From positions 1 to 29,590 of the forward strand of contig MHXC01000054.1 of NCBI GenBank assembly GCA_001824325.1: a stretch of 29,590 bases of DNA, written 5' to 3'. A program made the translations under genes and the position numbers. This DNA comes from Parcubacteria group bacterium RIFCSPHIGHO2_01_FULL_47_10b (GTDB lineage: Bacteria > Patescibacteriota > Minisyncoccia > 2-01-FULL-47-10). Position 1 is the first letter of the stretch. Each line of letters starts with the position of its first letter. Of the stretch, positions 7,900 to 16,020 are shown one piece after another. Under the pieces are notes generated by a model that had not been told where the DNA came from, made no database searches, and was given only the letters and a program-made list of their open reading frames with translations.

Positions 7900-7918
7900 G
7901 CAGCCGCCGATCGGCTGC
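7900..7918 (+). terminator. Short hairpin, possible second terminator
   Basis: GCAGCCG (7900-7906) pairs with CGGCTGC (7912-7918) over a 5-nt loop and is followed by AGGTTTT. The T-run is short, so this is a weak terminator or a stable RNA hairpin. Confidence 0.4.
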
Positions 7919-8166
7919 AGGTTTTCGAATGTGCTACTACGGTACTATCGTACCCATAAATATATTAAAACACAAGCCCGTGCTTTATGCGGCCCGTAGA
8001 ATAGAGCACGGTATCACTTGCCGCTTAAACAGAAGAGCCCGACCGCAGAAACTAAACGCTAGTTTCATTGATCGGGCCCTTTTCTCTTATATAACGAACT
8101 CCTTCTGCCTCGCGATCACCCAGCGAGGCGGTGGGTTGTGTGTTTTCAGTAGGCCTGTGTGAGCGC
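7919..8166. other. Gene-free stretch with three further hairpins
   Basis: I see no convincing coding frame here. It contains CCGTGCT/AGCACGG (7978-7984 with 8005-8011) and a nested hairpin at 8037-8077. A third, GCCTCGC/GCGAGGC on the minus strand, lies at about 8108-8128. The spacing suggests transcript ends for both the plus-strand small genes and the minus-strand TSP3 gene. An unrecognised small RNA cannot be excluded, but no promoter was found. Confidence 0.4.
8037..8077. terminator. Nested hairpin, probable terminator of converging transcripts
   Basis: GCCCGA (8037-8042) pairs with TCGGGC (8072-8077), and AAACTA/TAGTTT form an inner stem. It is followed on the plus strand by CCTTTTCTC and on the minus strand by CTCTTCTGTTT. 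It lies about 90 nt after the stop of the minus-strand gene. Confidence 0.45.
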
Positions 8167-10281
8167 CTACCGGAGCACAGCGATTTTCTTGAACTCGCTG
8201 CGCTCTACCTGCCCGTTGGCACCGTACATGGTCACAACGTACAGGTACACGCCGTTGGCCACACGACGGCCATCCAGGTCCAGCACGTTCCAATGCAAAC
8301 CATGCTGGCCGACGACTCCGCTGTCGAACACCTGTCGTCCGCCTTGGTCATAGATCTTGACCTGGGCGGAACTGATAGTGAAGGCAACACTACCGAATGA
8401 CAACTGGGGCTGGACGATCTTCTCCTCGATCCCCAGTTGCTTTCGCAGCGCCGCTGCTTTCGCTTTCGCTGCCCTTAGGTTATTCGAGCCTAAGTCAGCA
8501 GCGATGGCCACGATGGCAGTGTTTGTTTCGCTCGGGCTCAACGACCGCAGGTACGTGGTGCTACCAACGGTCCAATTCGCCGAGAGGTCAAGAGCAAGGC
8601 AGTCATCGCACAACGCCTCGAACGGAGCTGCTGCTCCAGTTCGATTGTCGATGACATACCCTTCGACCTTCTCGCCGCGGATCCACTTGCGCATCAGCTC
8701 CATGATCTCCCGATCATCGATCTGAGTCGGATCTCCGTAGATCCCTGCGCTGACTGCGATTTTCTGCAATCGCTCTTGGTCCGTGCCACAACGACCTCCT
8801 AGGGGACAACCGTACTGGTTGACCCTGGTGCCGTAGGGGGTTCCAGGACACGCATCAAACTGATCGGTGACCCCGTCACCGTCGGAGTCAATGGTGTTCT
8901 GGTACCCAAAGCATGACGGCGGGAAAAATGCCGACCGGTAGGTCGGATTCCCATTCGCATCTCGGCCGATAGGAGATCCTTCGCCGATCGCGCACATCCC
9001 AACCGCGACGCCGTTCTGCGTCGGGGCGAATGCGCGGAACCCAGTCCGCATTTGCTCGGGTGTCAGAGTCGTCTGACATCCCGAAAAATACAACTGGGGA
9101 TCGGTTCGTGGACCTCCTTCGCAGCCTTGTAGGACCTTGACCGTGCCACCGCGGTAGACCGAGATCAGTAAGTAGGTACCATCCGCTGCTCTACCTACTG
9201 AATCGTCGTACTGCTGCAACGGGCAGCCGTACTGGTCTACCTGGGTGCCTCGAGGCGTACCAGGGCATCGATCGAACTGATCGGTGACACCGTCACCGTC
9301 AGAGTCCGTGATGATTGGAGGCGTCGACGTGGCAGGGCACGCGCCCATGCCAGTGACCTCGACCTCGCCGAGATGCTCGCCGTCCGGAAATCCCCGCATT
9401 CCGGATCCCGAGATCGACCCTTTCTTATACCACATGGGTCGAAATGTGAGGATCCCGTCGCACGGGAAGTTATAGCCCGAGTGGTCCAGTGGCAGTACCT
9501 TGATCGGTCCGCCAGCCGTGTGCCACTCGATACTACCAGCAAGCGAGCCGCACTGACCACCAGTACACTCAAGCCGCTTCGTTGAAGCGACATAGCGCAT
9601 GGTGGCCTCGCCATCGTTTGGCATTACGAGTATCAGACTCGCATTGCCGCCGGACGGTGGCGTGGGTGGGTTGTACGGCGGATTGGGATTGGTCGGTGGC
9701 TGTGAACTGCCGCCACCGCCGAACCCCTCGCACATTACGCTGATCCTCCCTAAGTTCCCATCGTGCGCGATGCACGGTGAATCCTCGCGGGAGAACCACT
9801 CCTTACCGTCGCCGTCGATGTCTGCAGTTACCTTTCCCTTACCGGGCAAAGTATAACCGCAGTGGTCGACCTGCACGAGCTGGTTCGGACTGTTATCATC
9901 CGGTCGCCAATGGACCGGTTTCAACAATCCGCAATCACCGCTCGTGAGGTCGAGCCGCTTGTTAGCGGCGTTGACCGTCAGAATGATCTCGGCTGGTGAC
10001 TTGTCCGAGGCGAACTGCACGGCATACGTCACCGTGCCCTCGGACCCGAACGCCGGAACAACCTCAAACCCGGACAAAATGACCAGCGACATAAAGCCGC
10101 CGATCAAGATGCCCAGCAGCGTCTTTGCTGCCTTCATCTGATTCTCCTTCCGAGCCGCTGTGGGCTCGTTTGCTTCGATTTCCTTCTTGGGTTTCTTCCT
10201 GTCCCGCTCTCGAACCTCGTCGGGACAGGACTCGCACAATCCGTGCTCAAGCCCGCACGTGGGGCATTCGAACCGAATCAT
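8167..10281 (-). CDS. Secreted TSP3-repeat / FlgD-like protein with N-terminal zinc-ribbon extension
   Basis: The 704-residue frame starts at 10281 with a short zinc ribbon (CPTC at 6-9, CESC at 16-19), then a basic-acidic linker. A signal or anchor helix follows at about 52-80. Two related beta domains come next (82-186 and 213-315), both with a DH-x-GY element, separated by a PPTNPNPPYNPPTPP linker. Two near-identical thrombospondin type-3-like units (326-355 and 465-494) have DSDGDGVTDQFD and the ending YGCPL, so they probably bind calcium. A C-terminal Ig-like domain (635-704) resembles FlgD-type/sorting-associated domains (LDGRRVANGVYLY, ending KKIAVLR). A second start at 10137 with AAGGAG 6 nt upstream would give a normal secreted protein of 656 residues. 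The gene overlaps the upstream small gene as ATGA. Base composition looks more GC-rich than its neighbours, hinting at transfer. It may be a surface or matrix protein. Confidence 0.85.
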   Translation of the reverse strand: MIRFECPTCGLEHGLCESCPDEVRERDRKKPKKEIEANEPTAARKENQMKAAKTLLGILIGGFMSLVILSGFEVVPAFGSEGTVTYAVQFASDKSPAEIILTVNAANKRLDLTSGDCGLLKPVHWRPDDNSPNQLVQVDHCGYTLPGKGKVTADIDGDGKEWFSREDSPCIAHDGNLGRISVMCEGFGGGGSSQPPTNPNPPYNPPTPPSGGNASLILVMPNDGEATMRYVASTKRLECTGGQCGSLAGSIEWHTAGGPIKVLPLDHSGYNFPCDGILTFRPMWYKKGSISGSGMRGFPDGEHLGEVEVTGMGACPATSTPPIITDSDGDGVTDQFDRCPGTPRGTQVDQYGCPLQQYDDSVGRAADGTYLLISVYRGGTVKVLQGCEGGPRTDPQLYFSGCQTTLTPEQMRTGFRAFAPTQNGVAVGMCAIGEGSPIGRDANGNPTYRSAFFPPSCFGYQNTIDSDGDGVTDQFDACPGTPYGTRVNQYGCPLGGRCGTDQERLQKIAVSAGIYGDPTQIDDREIMELMRKWIRGEKVEGYVIDNRTGAAAPFEALCDDCLALDLSANWTVGSTTYLRSLSPSETNTAIVAIAADLGSNNLRAAKAKAAALRKQLGIEEKIVQPQLSFGSVAFTISSAQVKIYDQGGRQVFDSGVVGQHGLHWNVLDLDGRRVANGVYLYVVTMYGANGQVERSEFKKIAVLR
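10137..10149 (-). promoter_or_regulatory. Internal Shine-Dalgarno and alternative start of the TSP3 gene
   Basis: On the minus strand AAGGAG (10149-10144) is followed by 6 nt and an ATG at 10137, which begins a normal signal peptide (MKAAKTLLGILIGG). The first start at 10281 also has a good site (GGAGG about 5 nt upstream), so both products may be made. Confidence 0.55.
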
Positions 10282-10493
10282 CGCCCCCTCCTCAGGAGTG
10301 CCGTCTCAGAAACAAATCGCTCGTCGATTTTTTTCAATGCCCACAAGGGAACGCCGCGAATCCGATTCGTCCGATATCTCGGACATTTCGGATCCAACCG
10401 TTTGTGCACCGTGCGGCACACGGCGCACTCAATTTCCCAGTCCTCGTAGTGATGAGGACTGGTGTGCTGCCCCTCCTTCCCCGTCCACTTCAT
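10278..10493 (-). CDS. Small cysteine-rich (zinc-knuckle-like) protein coupled to the TSP3 gene
   Basis: The protein has 71 residues from the ATG at 10493. The neighbouring ATG at 10496 lies only 1 nt from AAGGAGG, so the second ATG is preferred. A CAVC pair is followed about 11 residues later by CPRY, giving a partial zinc-knuckle pattern. A basic segment (RYRTNRIRG) and a helix, VPLWALKKIDERF, complete it. There is no membrane segment. Its TGA stop overlaps the ATG of the TSP3 gene as ATGA, classic translational coupling, and that gene also begins with a CxxC-x6-CxxC ribbon. Two consecutive frames with small metal-binding modules are unusual. I do not recognise the family; a regulator or an accessory factor of its partner is possible. 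Confidence 0.6.
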   Translation of the reverse strand: MKWTGKEGQHTSPHHYEDWEIECAVCRTVHKRLDPKCPRYRTNRIRGVPLWALKKIDERFVSETALLRRGR

Positions 10494-10593
10494 CATTCCT
10501 CCTTCGCGGCAAATACCTACCGCAAAAAAATTTGATTCAATTGTCAAGGCGGTCTCTCAAACTTCCACAACTGACCGCTCTAACTGTGTTGAT

Positions 10594-10622
10594 AACATAT
10601 CACAAATTACTATCATTGTCAA
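10594..10622 (-). promoter_or_regulatory. Sigma70-type promoter for the zinc-knuckle/TSP3 unit
   Basis: On the minus strand a perfect TTGACA (10622-10617), a 17-bp spacer and TATGTT (10599-10594) are present. Start would be near 10587, giving a leader of about 95 nt before the strong Shine-Dalgarno site at about 10500. Confidence 0.65.
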
Positions 10623-10675
10623 TAATTTCATCACGTTTCCACTCCGCCAGCGCAACAACAGCAATCCAAAATCAT

Positions 10676-10692
10676 CATACTGTGACAGTATG
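10676..10692 (-). terminator. Weak hairpin after the surface-protein operon
   Basis: CATACTG-tga-CAGTATG is a perfect 7-bp inverted repeat about 60 nt after the last operon gene. On the minus strand it is followed by ATGATTTTGG, so the T-run is poor. It could be a terminator or a small operator. The rest of 10623-10752 shows nothing I can support. Confidence 0.35.
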
Positions 10693-10752
10693 ACTAATAA
10701 CCAGTGCAGCAAAGTAGCTAAAACACCGACTGCTTCAAAGCCCAACTCCCCC

Positions 10753-11643
10753 TTACGGACAAGTGTCCGTTACTGTTGGCAGTGGGGTAAATACACCAGT
10801 GCCAATGCCTCCGTTGCATAGAGTCACATTGATAGTGCCGTCGTTGACAGGAGCGCCGCCCGCGCCCAGGGCATTAAAAGTTCCGCCGTCAACAAAGAAA
10901 TTTCCTAATGATGTGAGCGTCATAAGTCCGCCGTCATCGCCAGTGCCCACGGCACTCAACGATCCCGTAGAGCCGAAGTTGCCACTTGTTTTCAATACGA
11001 TACGGCCGCCATCATCAGCGCCGTTTACGGTCACCGTGGCTGCCGAGTTATCGAATACGCCGCCCACATTCACATCAACGACGCCACCGTCCATGGCGCC
11101 GCCGTTTGCGGTGATTGAGCCGCTGGGCAGGAAATATGAACCAGTCACCACGCCATTAATTTTCCCGCCGCCGATTGTGCCATTTACGTTCATAATGCCG
11201 CCGCTTTGTAATACATCGCCCCCGACTTTCAACACAATCTTTCCGCCATTCCCCGCAGTGCCAACTGAACTTAATGTACCATTGAGCGTTAGATTCCCTC
11301 CAACGCTGATATCAATTTTCCGTCCTGATGCGCCGTCAGCCACAATAGCCGCTCCTGGTTCGAGCGTAAAATCACAACCGGTAATAAGCTTTACCGCGCT
11401 ATTTACGCCGCTATCAAGTGTGACGCCTGACTGTATAACAACATTGAACTTGCCAAAGTCCAGCTTATATGGCAGCGATCCGGATGTATCGACAATTACC
11501 GTACCTAGACAGATCGAACCATAGGGTGGGCCTGCAAATTCTGCATGGGCGAAAACAATAAGCGCGAGTGTGCTCGCAACAAGTCCAGACGCTATAAATC
11601 TACCTACTCGTCGTGAAGACGTTCGTGCTGCTGCATAGTTCAT
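10753..11643 (-). CDS. Exported right-handed beta-helix-like surface protein
   Basis: The protein has 296 residues from the ATG at 11643; a longer frame upstream lacks a plausible start and overlaps the preceding gene. A basic N-terminus and hydrophobic segment (about 14-34) form a signal peptide or anchor. From about residue 65 the chain is a series of short Gly/Asn-rich turns: GGNLTLNGTLSSVGT, GGDVLQSGGIMNVNGT and GNFGSTGSLSAVGT, each followed by a GG-hydrophobic-x-hydrophobic strand. This is typical of parallel beta-helix proteins such as haemagglutinin-like surface proteins. A CDFTLEPGA element and the ending LCNGG...DTCP match the larger beta-helix protein two genes upstream, so they are paralogues. 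It has no C-terminal anchor. It is the last gene of the surface operon, 17 nt after its neighbour. Function unknown; adhesion is a guess. Confidence 0.8.
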   Translation of the reverse strand: MNYAAARTSSRRVGRFIASGLVASTLALIVFAHAEFAGPPYGSICLGTVIVDTSGSLPYKLDFGKFNVVIQSGVTLDSGVNSAVKLITGCDFTLEPGAAIVADGASGRKIDISVGGNLTLNGTLSSVGTAGNGGKIVLKVGGDVLQSGGIMNVNGTIGGGKINGVVTGSYFLPSGSITANGGAMDGGVVDVNVGGVFDNSAATVTVNGADDGGRIVLKTSGNFGSTGSLSAVGTGDDGGLMTLTSLGNFFVDGGTFNALGAGGAPVNDGTINVTLCNGGIGTGVFTPLPTVTDTCP

Positions 11644-11660
11644 AGAACAGATGTTAGAGA

Positions 11661-12980
11661 TTAGTGCTTGCCATTTTTGCCGCCATTGTTTTTGCCGTTG
11701 CCATTGCTCTTCTGAGCGCGCTTCCAGAATAGGAGCCACGGCCAACGGATTTTGCGGCGTCCGTCTTTTTCTTCTTCAAAAAGCAAACTCGCAAGGATTA
11801 GTAGTAATAATACCAGAAGTACAAAGAAGTTAAAGAGGCTGCGGCTCTTTTTGCCGTCGTCAACAGCGCCTGTTGAAGTTGCGGTTGTTGTACCGGTTGT
11901 GCCGTCGCCATCAGTTGTGATCGTCGACGTACCTGTTCCCGCGGCTCCAATGCCGGTGCCGGTACCAGTTACGCCCTTTCCATTGCCGCCATTGATGCCT
12001 TTATCCTGCGCCTGTGCTGCCGGGACGCCTGTACCGGCTCCTGCGCCGCTCGCAGCAACTGCTTTTTTCGTATGGAAACTATATTCTCGGCTAACCTTGA
12101 TCAGCTTATTATCCTTTGCCACCATGCGATAATAGTAGGTGGTGTCGGGCTTTAGGCCCGTCATAGTAACGTCATGGTGCGAGTTTGGCGTTTTGCGCTC
12201 GGGAGTACCAAATGTGTAGCCGTACAGCTGTGGATTGGTGATGCTGCTATGGCTGTTCCTGTCGTATACAACCCAGCTTGTTGCAATGCGGCTTGTTTGC
12301 CACTTGACTTGGGCTGTGGTATCAGTCACAAGTCCCAAGAAGTTCTCCATGATATCGGGAGGGAACATGAGTGACAGCGCATATGCGCCGGAACCGCCGC
12401 CTTGGCCGCCAGCACCAGTTCCGTCGGTGCCTGTATCTGTATCGCCACCGCCGTCGTTGCCACCATTGTCACCATCGCTATCGCCACCTGTTCCGCCGTC
12501 ACCTTCGCCTGGCGTGCTGCCATCCGGTTCCGTGAAGGCAACATTAAAATCGCAGGTAAAGTTACCCAGACCATTTACGGTGCCTTGCGTATGGACGCGC
12601 GCTGCCTGGCCTTGCTTCGCAGGCACTTGAACCATCACAATCCAGTTATCAACAGTGTCAAGCGTTGGTGTCAATAATGCCGATTGCATGGTATCGAATT
12701 CACCTTGTTCCTGAGATTTGACGATGTTGCTGCAGAGATTGAACCCGCCTGCAGGGGCTTCGATATGATAGGGAGTTACTGCCGTATGCGCCGGATCAAG
12801 AGATACACTAAATTGCACGCCAACGGTTTCGCCGGGAAATATCGTCCCAAAATCAATGGATTGCTTTGACACAATAATCGGATCAACGGTCGCGCCGTAT
12901 GCTGCCGGAACTAGAAACACGAACCCAAAAAGCAGTGCTACGATTACGAGGTTTTGAATTGTGCGTCGTGTGTTATTCAT
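11661..12980 (-). CDS. Membrane-anchored surface protein with FN3-like domain
   Basis: The protein has 439 residues from the ATG at 12980; an ATG nine codons earlier (13007) is possible. The parts in order are a signal peptide (about 8-30) and an N-terminal beta-sandwich with SIDFGTIFPGETVGVQFSV (about 41-60). An acidic glycine-rich linker of GGDSDGDNGG type follows. A fibronectin type III-like domain spans about 205-305 (VKWQTSRIATSWVVY ... LKPDTTYYYRMVAKD). A Thr/Gly-rich stalk leads to one transmembrane helix (FFVLLVLLLLILASLLF, about 383-400) and a strongly basic tail. The layout is that of a cell-wall-spanning protein held by its C-terminal helix, without an LPxTG motif. The N-terminal motif recurs in the two proteins encoded at 14672-16020. 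Likely a structural or adhesive surface component. Confidence 0.82.
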   Translation of the reverse strand: MNNTRRTIQNLVIVALLFGFVFLVPAAYGATVDPIIVSKQSIDFGTIFPGETVGVQFSVSLDPAHTAVTPYHIEAPAGGFNLCSNIVKSQEQGEFDTMQSALLTPTLDTVDNWIVMVQVPAKQGQAARVHTQGTVNGLGNFTCDFNVAFTEPDGSTPGEGDGGTGGDSDGDNGGNDGGGDTDTGTDGTGAGGQGGGSGAYALSLMFPPDIMENFLGLVTDTTAQVKWQTSRIATSWVVYDRNSHSSITNPQLYGYTFGTPERKTPNSHHDVTMTGLKPDTTYYYRMVAKDNKLIKVSREYSFHTKKAVAASGAGAGTGVPAAQAQDKGINGGNGKGVTGTGTGIGAAGTGTSTITTDGDGTTGTTTATSTGAVDDGKKSRSLFNFFVLLVLLLLILASLLFEEEKDGRRKIRWPWLLFWKRAQKSNGNGKNNGGKNGKH

Positions 12981-13016
12981 GGATGTGTGTGCAAATATCA
13001 TTATCATTATGCATCA

Positions 13017-14678
13017 TTATGCGCCATTGATAATATCTTGGGCTGAAGGGACTTCTTGTTGCATTTCACACAATAATTTCTTCGTGTATGAAAGGCCTTC
13101 GCAGGGATCTACGGGTGTTGGTGTTGGTACCGGGGTTGGCTCTGGTGTAGGAGTTGGTGCGGATTCTGGAGTAGGCGTAGGGTCAGGTTGAGGTTGAGGT
13201 TCTGGCTCCGGTGAAGGTACCGGCGTTGGAGCTGGTTCCGGTGTTGGTGTAGGAGTTGGCTCAGGGGTTGGTGCAGGAATCGGTGTGGGCGTGGGGGTTG
13301 GTGCAGGAATCGGTGTGGGCGTGGGGGTTGGAGTTGGAGTCGGAGTCGGAGTCGGTGCGGGGGACGACGCAGGGGTTGTTACTGAACCGCCGCCATTTCC
13401 ATTAGATGTTGCCGCTGCACCGCCTGTTTGCACGCCGCCGCCAATGCAGGTAATTTGCAATGTTGGCGCAGGTGTGATGATCGAACCGTCAAGGTTTGCG
13501 GTGCAGAATCGGAGTTGGATGTCACCGCCCGCGCCACTTGCGCTTGCCGCGTTAACCGCGCCAGATACTCGCAAAAATCCTTTTTGCGTATCAAGTACAA
13601 CGCGTCCGTGTGAGCCAGTCTGGCCAGTTAACCCTGTATTGATAGAGCCGGTGACGGTGATTGTTTTTGACGCTTGCACATTGAACTGACCGCCTGCGCG
13701 GGCGCCACGCAAAGCCACTTGTCCGGGTACCAGCACATTGTTCTGCGCGTCGACACTGAACTGTCCGGCGTTTCCGGTTGTGCCGTTGAGTTGAATCGAA
13801 TCGGCCCGCACCGACACGCTGTCACCCACGTTGAATTCCATATTGCCGCCATTTACGGCGCCATTGGCCGAGATCGTGCCGTCAATGATCATATTTTTTC
13901 CAACGTCGCCTAATATCGTACCACCGCTTTGCTGGCTTGAGTCCACAGAAAGATGGCCTCGAATATCAAGATTATCCGTAATATCTAGACGAATGGTGCC
14001 TCCTTGGCCGTTTTGACCCTCGGCGCGGACGGAATCAGAGTCTATCAAAAGAGTTCCGCCCACAATCACACGAATCGTACCGCCGCGTGCAACGCCCGAA
14101 GCGCTCATATCACCTTTCACAACGACGTTATCAACAACATCCAAGCGCATAACGCCGCCCTCGCCAGTGGCGCCATTTGTCGTTAATACCCCGTTCAAGA
14201 ACAAGTCGTCGCCAACGTCGATGCCAAGAAATCCGCCCGTACCGCCGTTTACGGTGAGCAGTGCGCCTGATTCAATCGACAAGTCGCACCCGACGCTCAA
14301 CCGCAATGATCCGATGGGAGAGATAATGCCTGCGCCGGAGCGAATAAGCACTGATTTACCCGGATATGACAGGTTTGATTCATTTAAAAGCGTTGTTATT
14401 TCCTGCACCGGACACACAAGGTCAAAGTCCAAGTCAGGATCAGTATTGGGATCCTCACCTCCATCGCCGTCGCCGTCCCCATTACCTCCATCGCCCCCGC
14501 CGCCGTTATCGCCGCCGCTCGGTGTTGTGCCTAAAATTGCCGTAAGTGTTACGCCGTGCCCTTCGAATGCATACGTATACGGAGTAGACACCCACAGCGA
14601 AATCACAAATATTACGAGGCAAAAAACCGCTGAAGTGAGAAATCGTAGTTGTATTGAATTATATGATTGCATTACCAT
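13017..14678 (-). CDS. Large beta-helix surface protein with Pro-Thr stalk
   Basis: This 553-residue protein has a signal peptide (residues 11-37) and an acidic Gly/Asp linker (52-85). A long beta-helix region (about 105-410) has repeating turns such as [20 protein letters not shown], in which a GG-x-hydrophobic strand is followed by an N/D-x-hydrophobic strand. Then comes a rigid PTPTP stalk (about 437-523) and a short end with two cysteines (DPCEGL...LLCEM). It is paralogous to the 10753-11643 protein over [15 protein letters not shown] and the closing [10 protein letters not shown]...ITC element. The Pro-Thr stalk suggests spacing from the cell surface or a glycosylation target. The start overlaps the upstream gene's stop by 7 nt; an in-frame ATG at 14672 is an alternative. 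The stalk-coding DNA contains a tandem 30-bp repeat. Confidence 0.85.
   Translation of the reverse strand: MVMQSYNSIQLRFLTSAVFCLVIFVISLWVSTPYTYAFEGHGVTLTAILGTTPSGGDNGGGGDGGNGDGDGDGGEDPNTDPDLDFDLVCPVQEITTLLNESNLSYPGKSVLIRSGAGIISPIGSLRLSVGCDLSIESGALLTVNGGTGGFLGIDVGDDLFLNGVLTTNGATGEGGVMRLDVVDNVVVKGDMSASGVARGGTIRVIVGGTLLIDSDSVRAEGQNGQGGTIRLDITDNLDIRGHLSVDSSQQSGGTILGDVGKNMIIDGTISANGAVNGGNMEFNVGDSVSVRADSIQLNGTTGNAGQFSVDAQNNVLVPGQVALRGARAGGQFNVQASKTITVTGSINTGLTGQTGSHGRVVLDTQKGFLRVSGAVNAASASGAGGDIQLRFCTANLDGSIITPAPTLQITCIGGGVQTGGAAATSNGNGGGSVTTPASSPAPTPTPTPTPTPTPTPIPAPTPTPTPIPAPTPEPTPTPTPEPAPTPVPSPEPEPQPQPDPTPTPESAPTPTPEPTPVPTPTPVDPCEGLSYTKKLLCEMQQEVPSAQDIINGA
13271..13330. repeat. Perfect tandem 30-bp repeat in the Pro-Thr stalk
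   Basis: The blocks 13271-13300 and 13301-13330 are identical (each starts GTGCAGGAATCGGTGTGGGC). They encode two copies of a [14 protein letters not shown] decapeptide. The unit is a multiple of three, so expansion or contraction would alter stalk length without breaking the frame. Confidence 0.9.
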
Positions 14679-15109
14679 AATTTTGGATAGTACATAATCA
14701 CGAGAGTACCGTTTGTTGTCGCTGCATTGTTTGTCGCCCCATTAGGTGCCAGCGCCTGTACTAAAACGTTTACTCGCTCCCGAGCGTCCGGCGCGAGCAT
14801 CAACTGATTTGGCGTTATGACTGTATAAGCCGCTATATCGCCTTGTGCGCGAAGCGTCACCAATACGTCCGTGCGTCCCGTATTCTCAACCTGCACGAAT
14901 CTCGTGACCTCTGCCCCTTCGGGTAATAACCCGAAGTCGAGCATGGTGTCGGTCGGATTGATCTCGGTCTGCGCTTCGTCAGCGGCCACAATCGTTGCTC
15001 GCATCGTGATCACTTCCCGGTCTACGGCGTTCCAATACCATGCGCCACCGAGCAGTGCGGCCACCAGCGCGACCCTTATAATTCCTCTAATCAAAGTGCG
15101 TCGTCTCAT
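14672..15109 (-). CDS. Small membrane-anchored protein with an ASH/CARDB-like beta-sandwich
   Basis: The protein has 145 residues from the ATG at 15109; the longer frame from 15202 overlaps the preceding gene and lacks support. A basic start (MRRRTLIRG) is followed by one membrane helix (about 10-27). A single beta-sandwich domain follows: [24 protein letters not shown], with '[36 protein letters not shown]' features. This matches the general pattern of ASH/CARDB-like extracytoplasmic domains (a strand with D-F-G, then a strand with V-x-N-T-G). The D-F-G element corresponds to those in the 15154 and 11661 genes. It sits between a secreted 288-residue protein and the beta-helix protein, and its stop overlaps the next start by 7 nt. 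Possible role: membrane-side scaffold for the other components. No enzyme motif is seen. Confidence 0.8.
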   Translation of the reverse strand: MRRRTLIRGIIRVALVAALLGGAWYWNAVDREVITMRATIVAADEAQTEINPTDTMLDFGLLPEGAEVTRFVQVENTGRTDVLVTLRAQGDIAAYTVITPNQLMLAPDARERVNVLVQALAPNGATNNAATTNGTLVIMYYPKLW

Positions 15110-15153
15110 ATGTTTATTTTCCGATCTATCTGCTGTTAGGTTATTGACGTTGC

Positions 15154-16020
15154 TTATTGACGTTGTATGCCAGTCACTTCCACACGCGCGGCGCAACTCC
15201 ATGTCCGTCCGCCCAATTCATTGCTCAGTGTTCTCAACTGTTCACTGGTGCTTGCGCTGCACCCCTGACCGTTACTACTGAAGCATGGCGCCAGCAACCG
15301 TAATGTCCAGATATCGCTACTATCCTGAATTTTTCGTAAGGTTCCGTATGCCGGTTGGTATGTAAACTGATTGCTTTGCTGTAGCGGAAATACGGGGCCT
15401 GTAACGCTCACGTCTGCGGTGCTTCCTTGCTGGCGCGTCTTCAGAGCGGGTATCTCTACGCCTCGCTGTTCAAGCGCGTCAAAGAAGCCGCGGCGTGTTT
15501 GCACGGTTGACGGGATCGTCGGAATACCGGCGATCGTCTCGGAACCGCTATCGGTCGCAATTCGCTCGATGAATGGGCACAGCGGCATCGCACACGAATC
15601 GAAGTAATCGTCTGCGAAAAATACATCCCACTGCTCTTGTCCCCAGCTCTGCAAGCCGTCTGTGGATGGAAAGTTCGCCGGATTGGCGCAATAGGCAACT
15701 GCGGTTTGCCCACCCACTGCTGCCTGCTCTGGAACTTTTGCGAGGTGCTCAAGAGTGAGCTGGTAATCAACTGCACTCACACTATCTTCATTAAGAAAGG
15801 CTGAACTAAGGCCGATGCTGAATGACCGCTCAACTGGTTGATTGGTGAGAATGGCGCCAAACGAAATAGGCAAATTAGAAATCGTCAGTGCGTTTTCGAT
15901 TGTCGCTTGCACGGAAACCGCCCGCGATCCCACTGCCGCCGCAACCGGCAATCCGACAAGAACACAAAGTCCGAGGATTCCGCCGCCAATAAATTGTTTA
16001 TACGATACTATCATGGTCAT
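15154..16020 (-). CDS. Exported cysteine-containing protein with FG-type beta-sandwich
   Basis: The protein has 288 residues with a signal peptide at about 8-30. The mature N-terminus reads VQATIENALTISNLPISFGAILTNQ, then PVERSFSIGLSS. This resembles the strand pattern of its operon neighbours and, loosely, of TasA/camelysin-type secreted subunits. That comparison is only structural impression, and no SipW-like peptidase is encoded here. The central part has cysteines in AYCANPAN and SCAMPLCP, and the end in CFSSNGQGCS and WSCAARVEV, so several disulphides are possible. It has no C-terminal anchor. Its ATG overlaps the stop of the 1159-residue gene by 4 nt, so the two are translationally coupled. 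It might be a subunit secreted in fixed ratio with that protein. Function unknown. Confidence 0.8.
   Translation of the reverse strand: MTMIVSYKQFIGGGILGLCVLVGLPVAAAVGSRAVSVQATIENALTISNLPISFGAILTNQPVERSFSIGLSSAFLNEDSVSAVDYQLTLEHLAKVPEQAAVGGQTAVAYCANPANFPSTDGLQSWGQEQWDVFFADDYFDSCAMPLCPFIERIATDSGSETIAGIPTIPSTVQTRRGFFDALEQRGVEIPALKTRQQGSTADVSVTGPVFPLQQSNQFTYQPAYGTLRKIQDSSDIWTLRLLAPCFSSNGQGCSASTSEQLRTLSNELGGRTWSCAARVEVTGIQRQ

Noticed and set aside
7900..8011. Hairpins and a GGTTTTCGAAT stretch reminiscent of a tRNA T-loop
   Set aside because: No cloverleaf can be built: no acceptor stem, D-arm or anticodon arm in register.
10557..10745. 62-residue hydrophobic minus-strand frame upstream of the zinc-knuckle gene
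   Set aside because: It overlaps the TTGACA/TATGTT promoter and the hairpin after the surface operon, and has no ribosome-binding site.
10763..11524. Long plus-strand frame (253 residues) opposite the short beta-helix gene, and similar ones at 16744-17601 and 14167-14697
   Set aside because: Low-complexity Pro/Val/Thr translations produced by the opposite strand of repetitive Gly/Asn/Thr-coding sequence; no starts or promoters.
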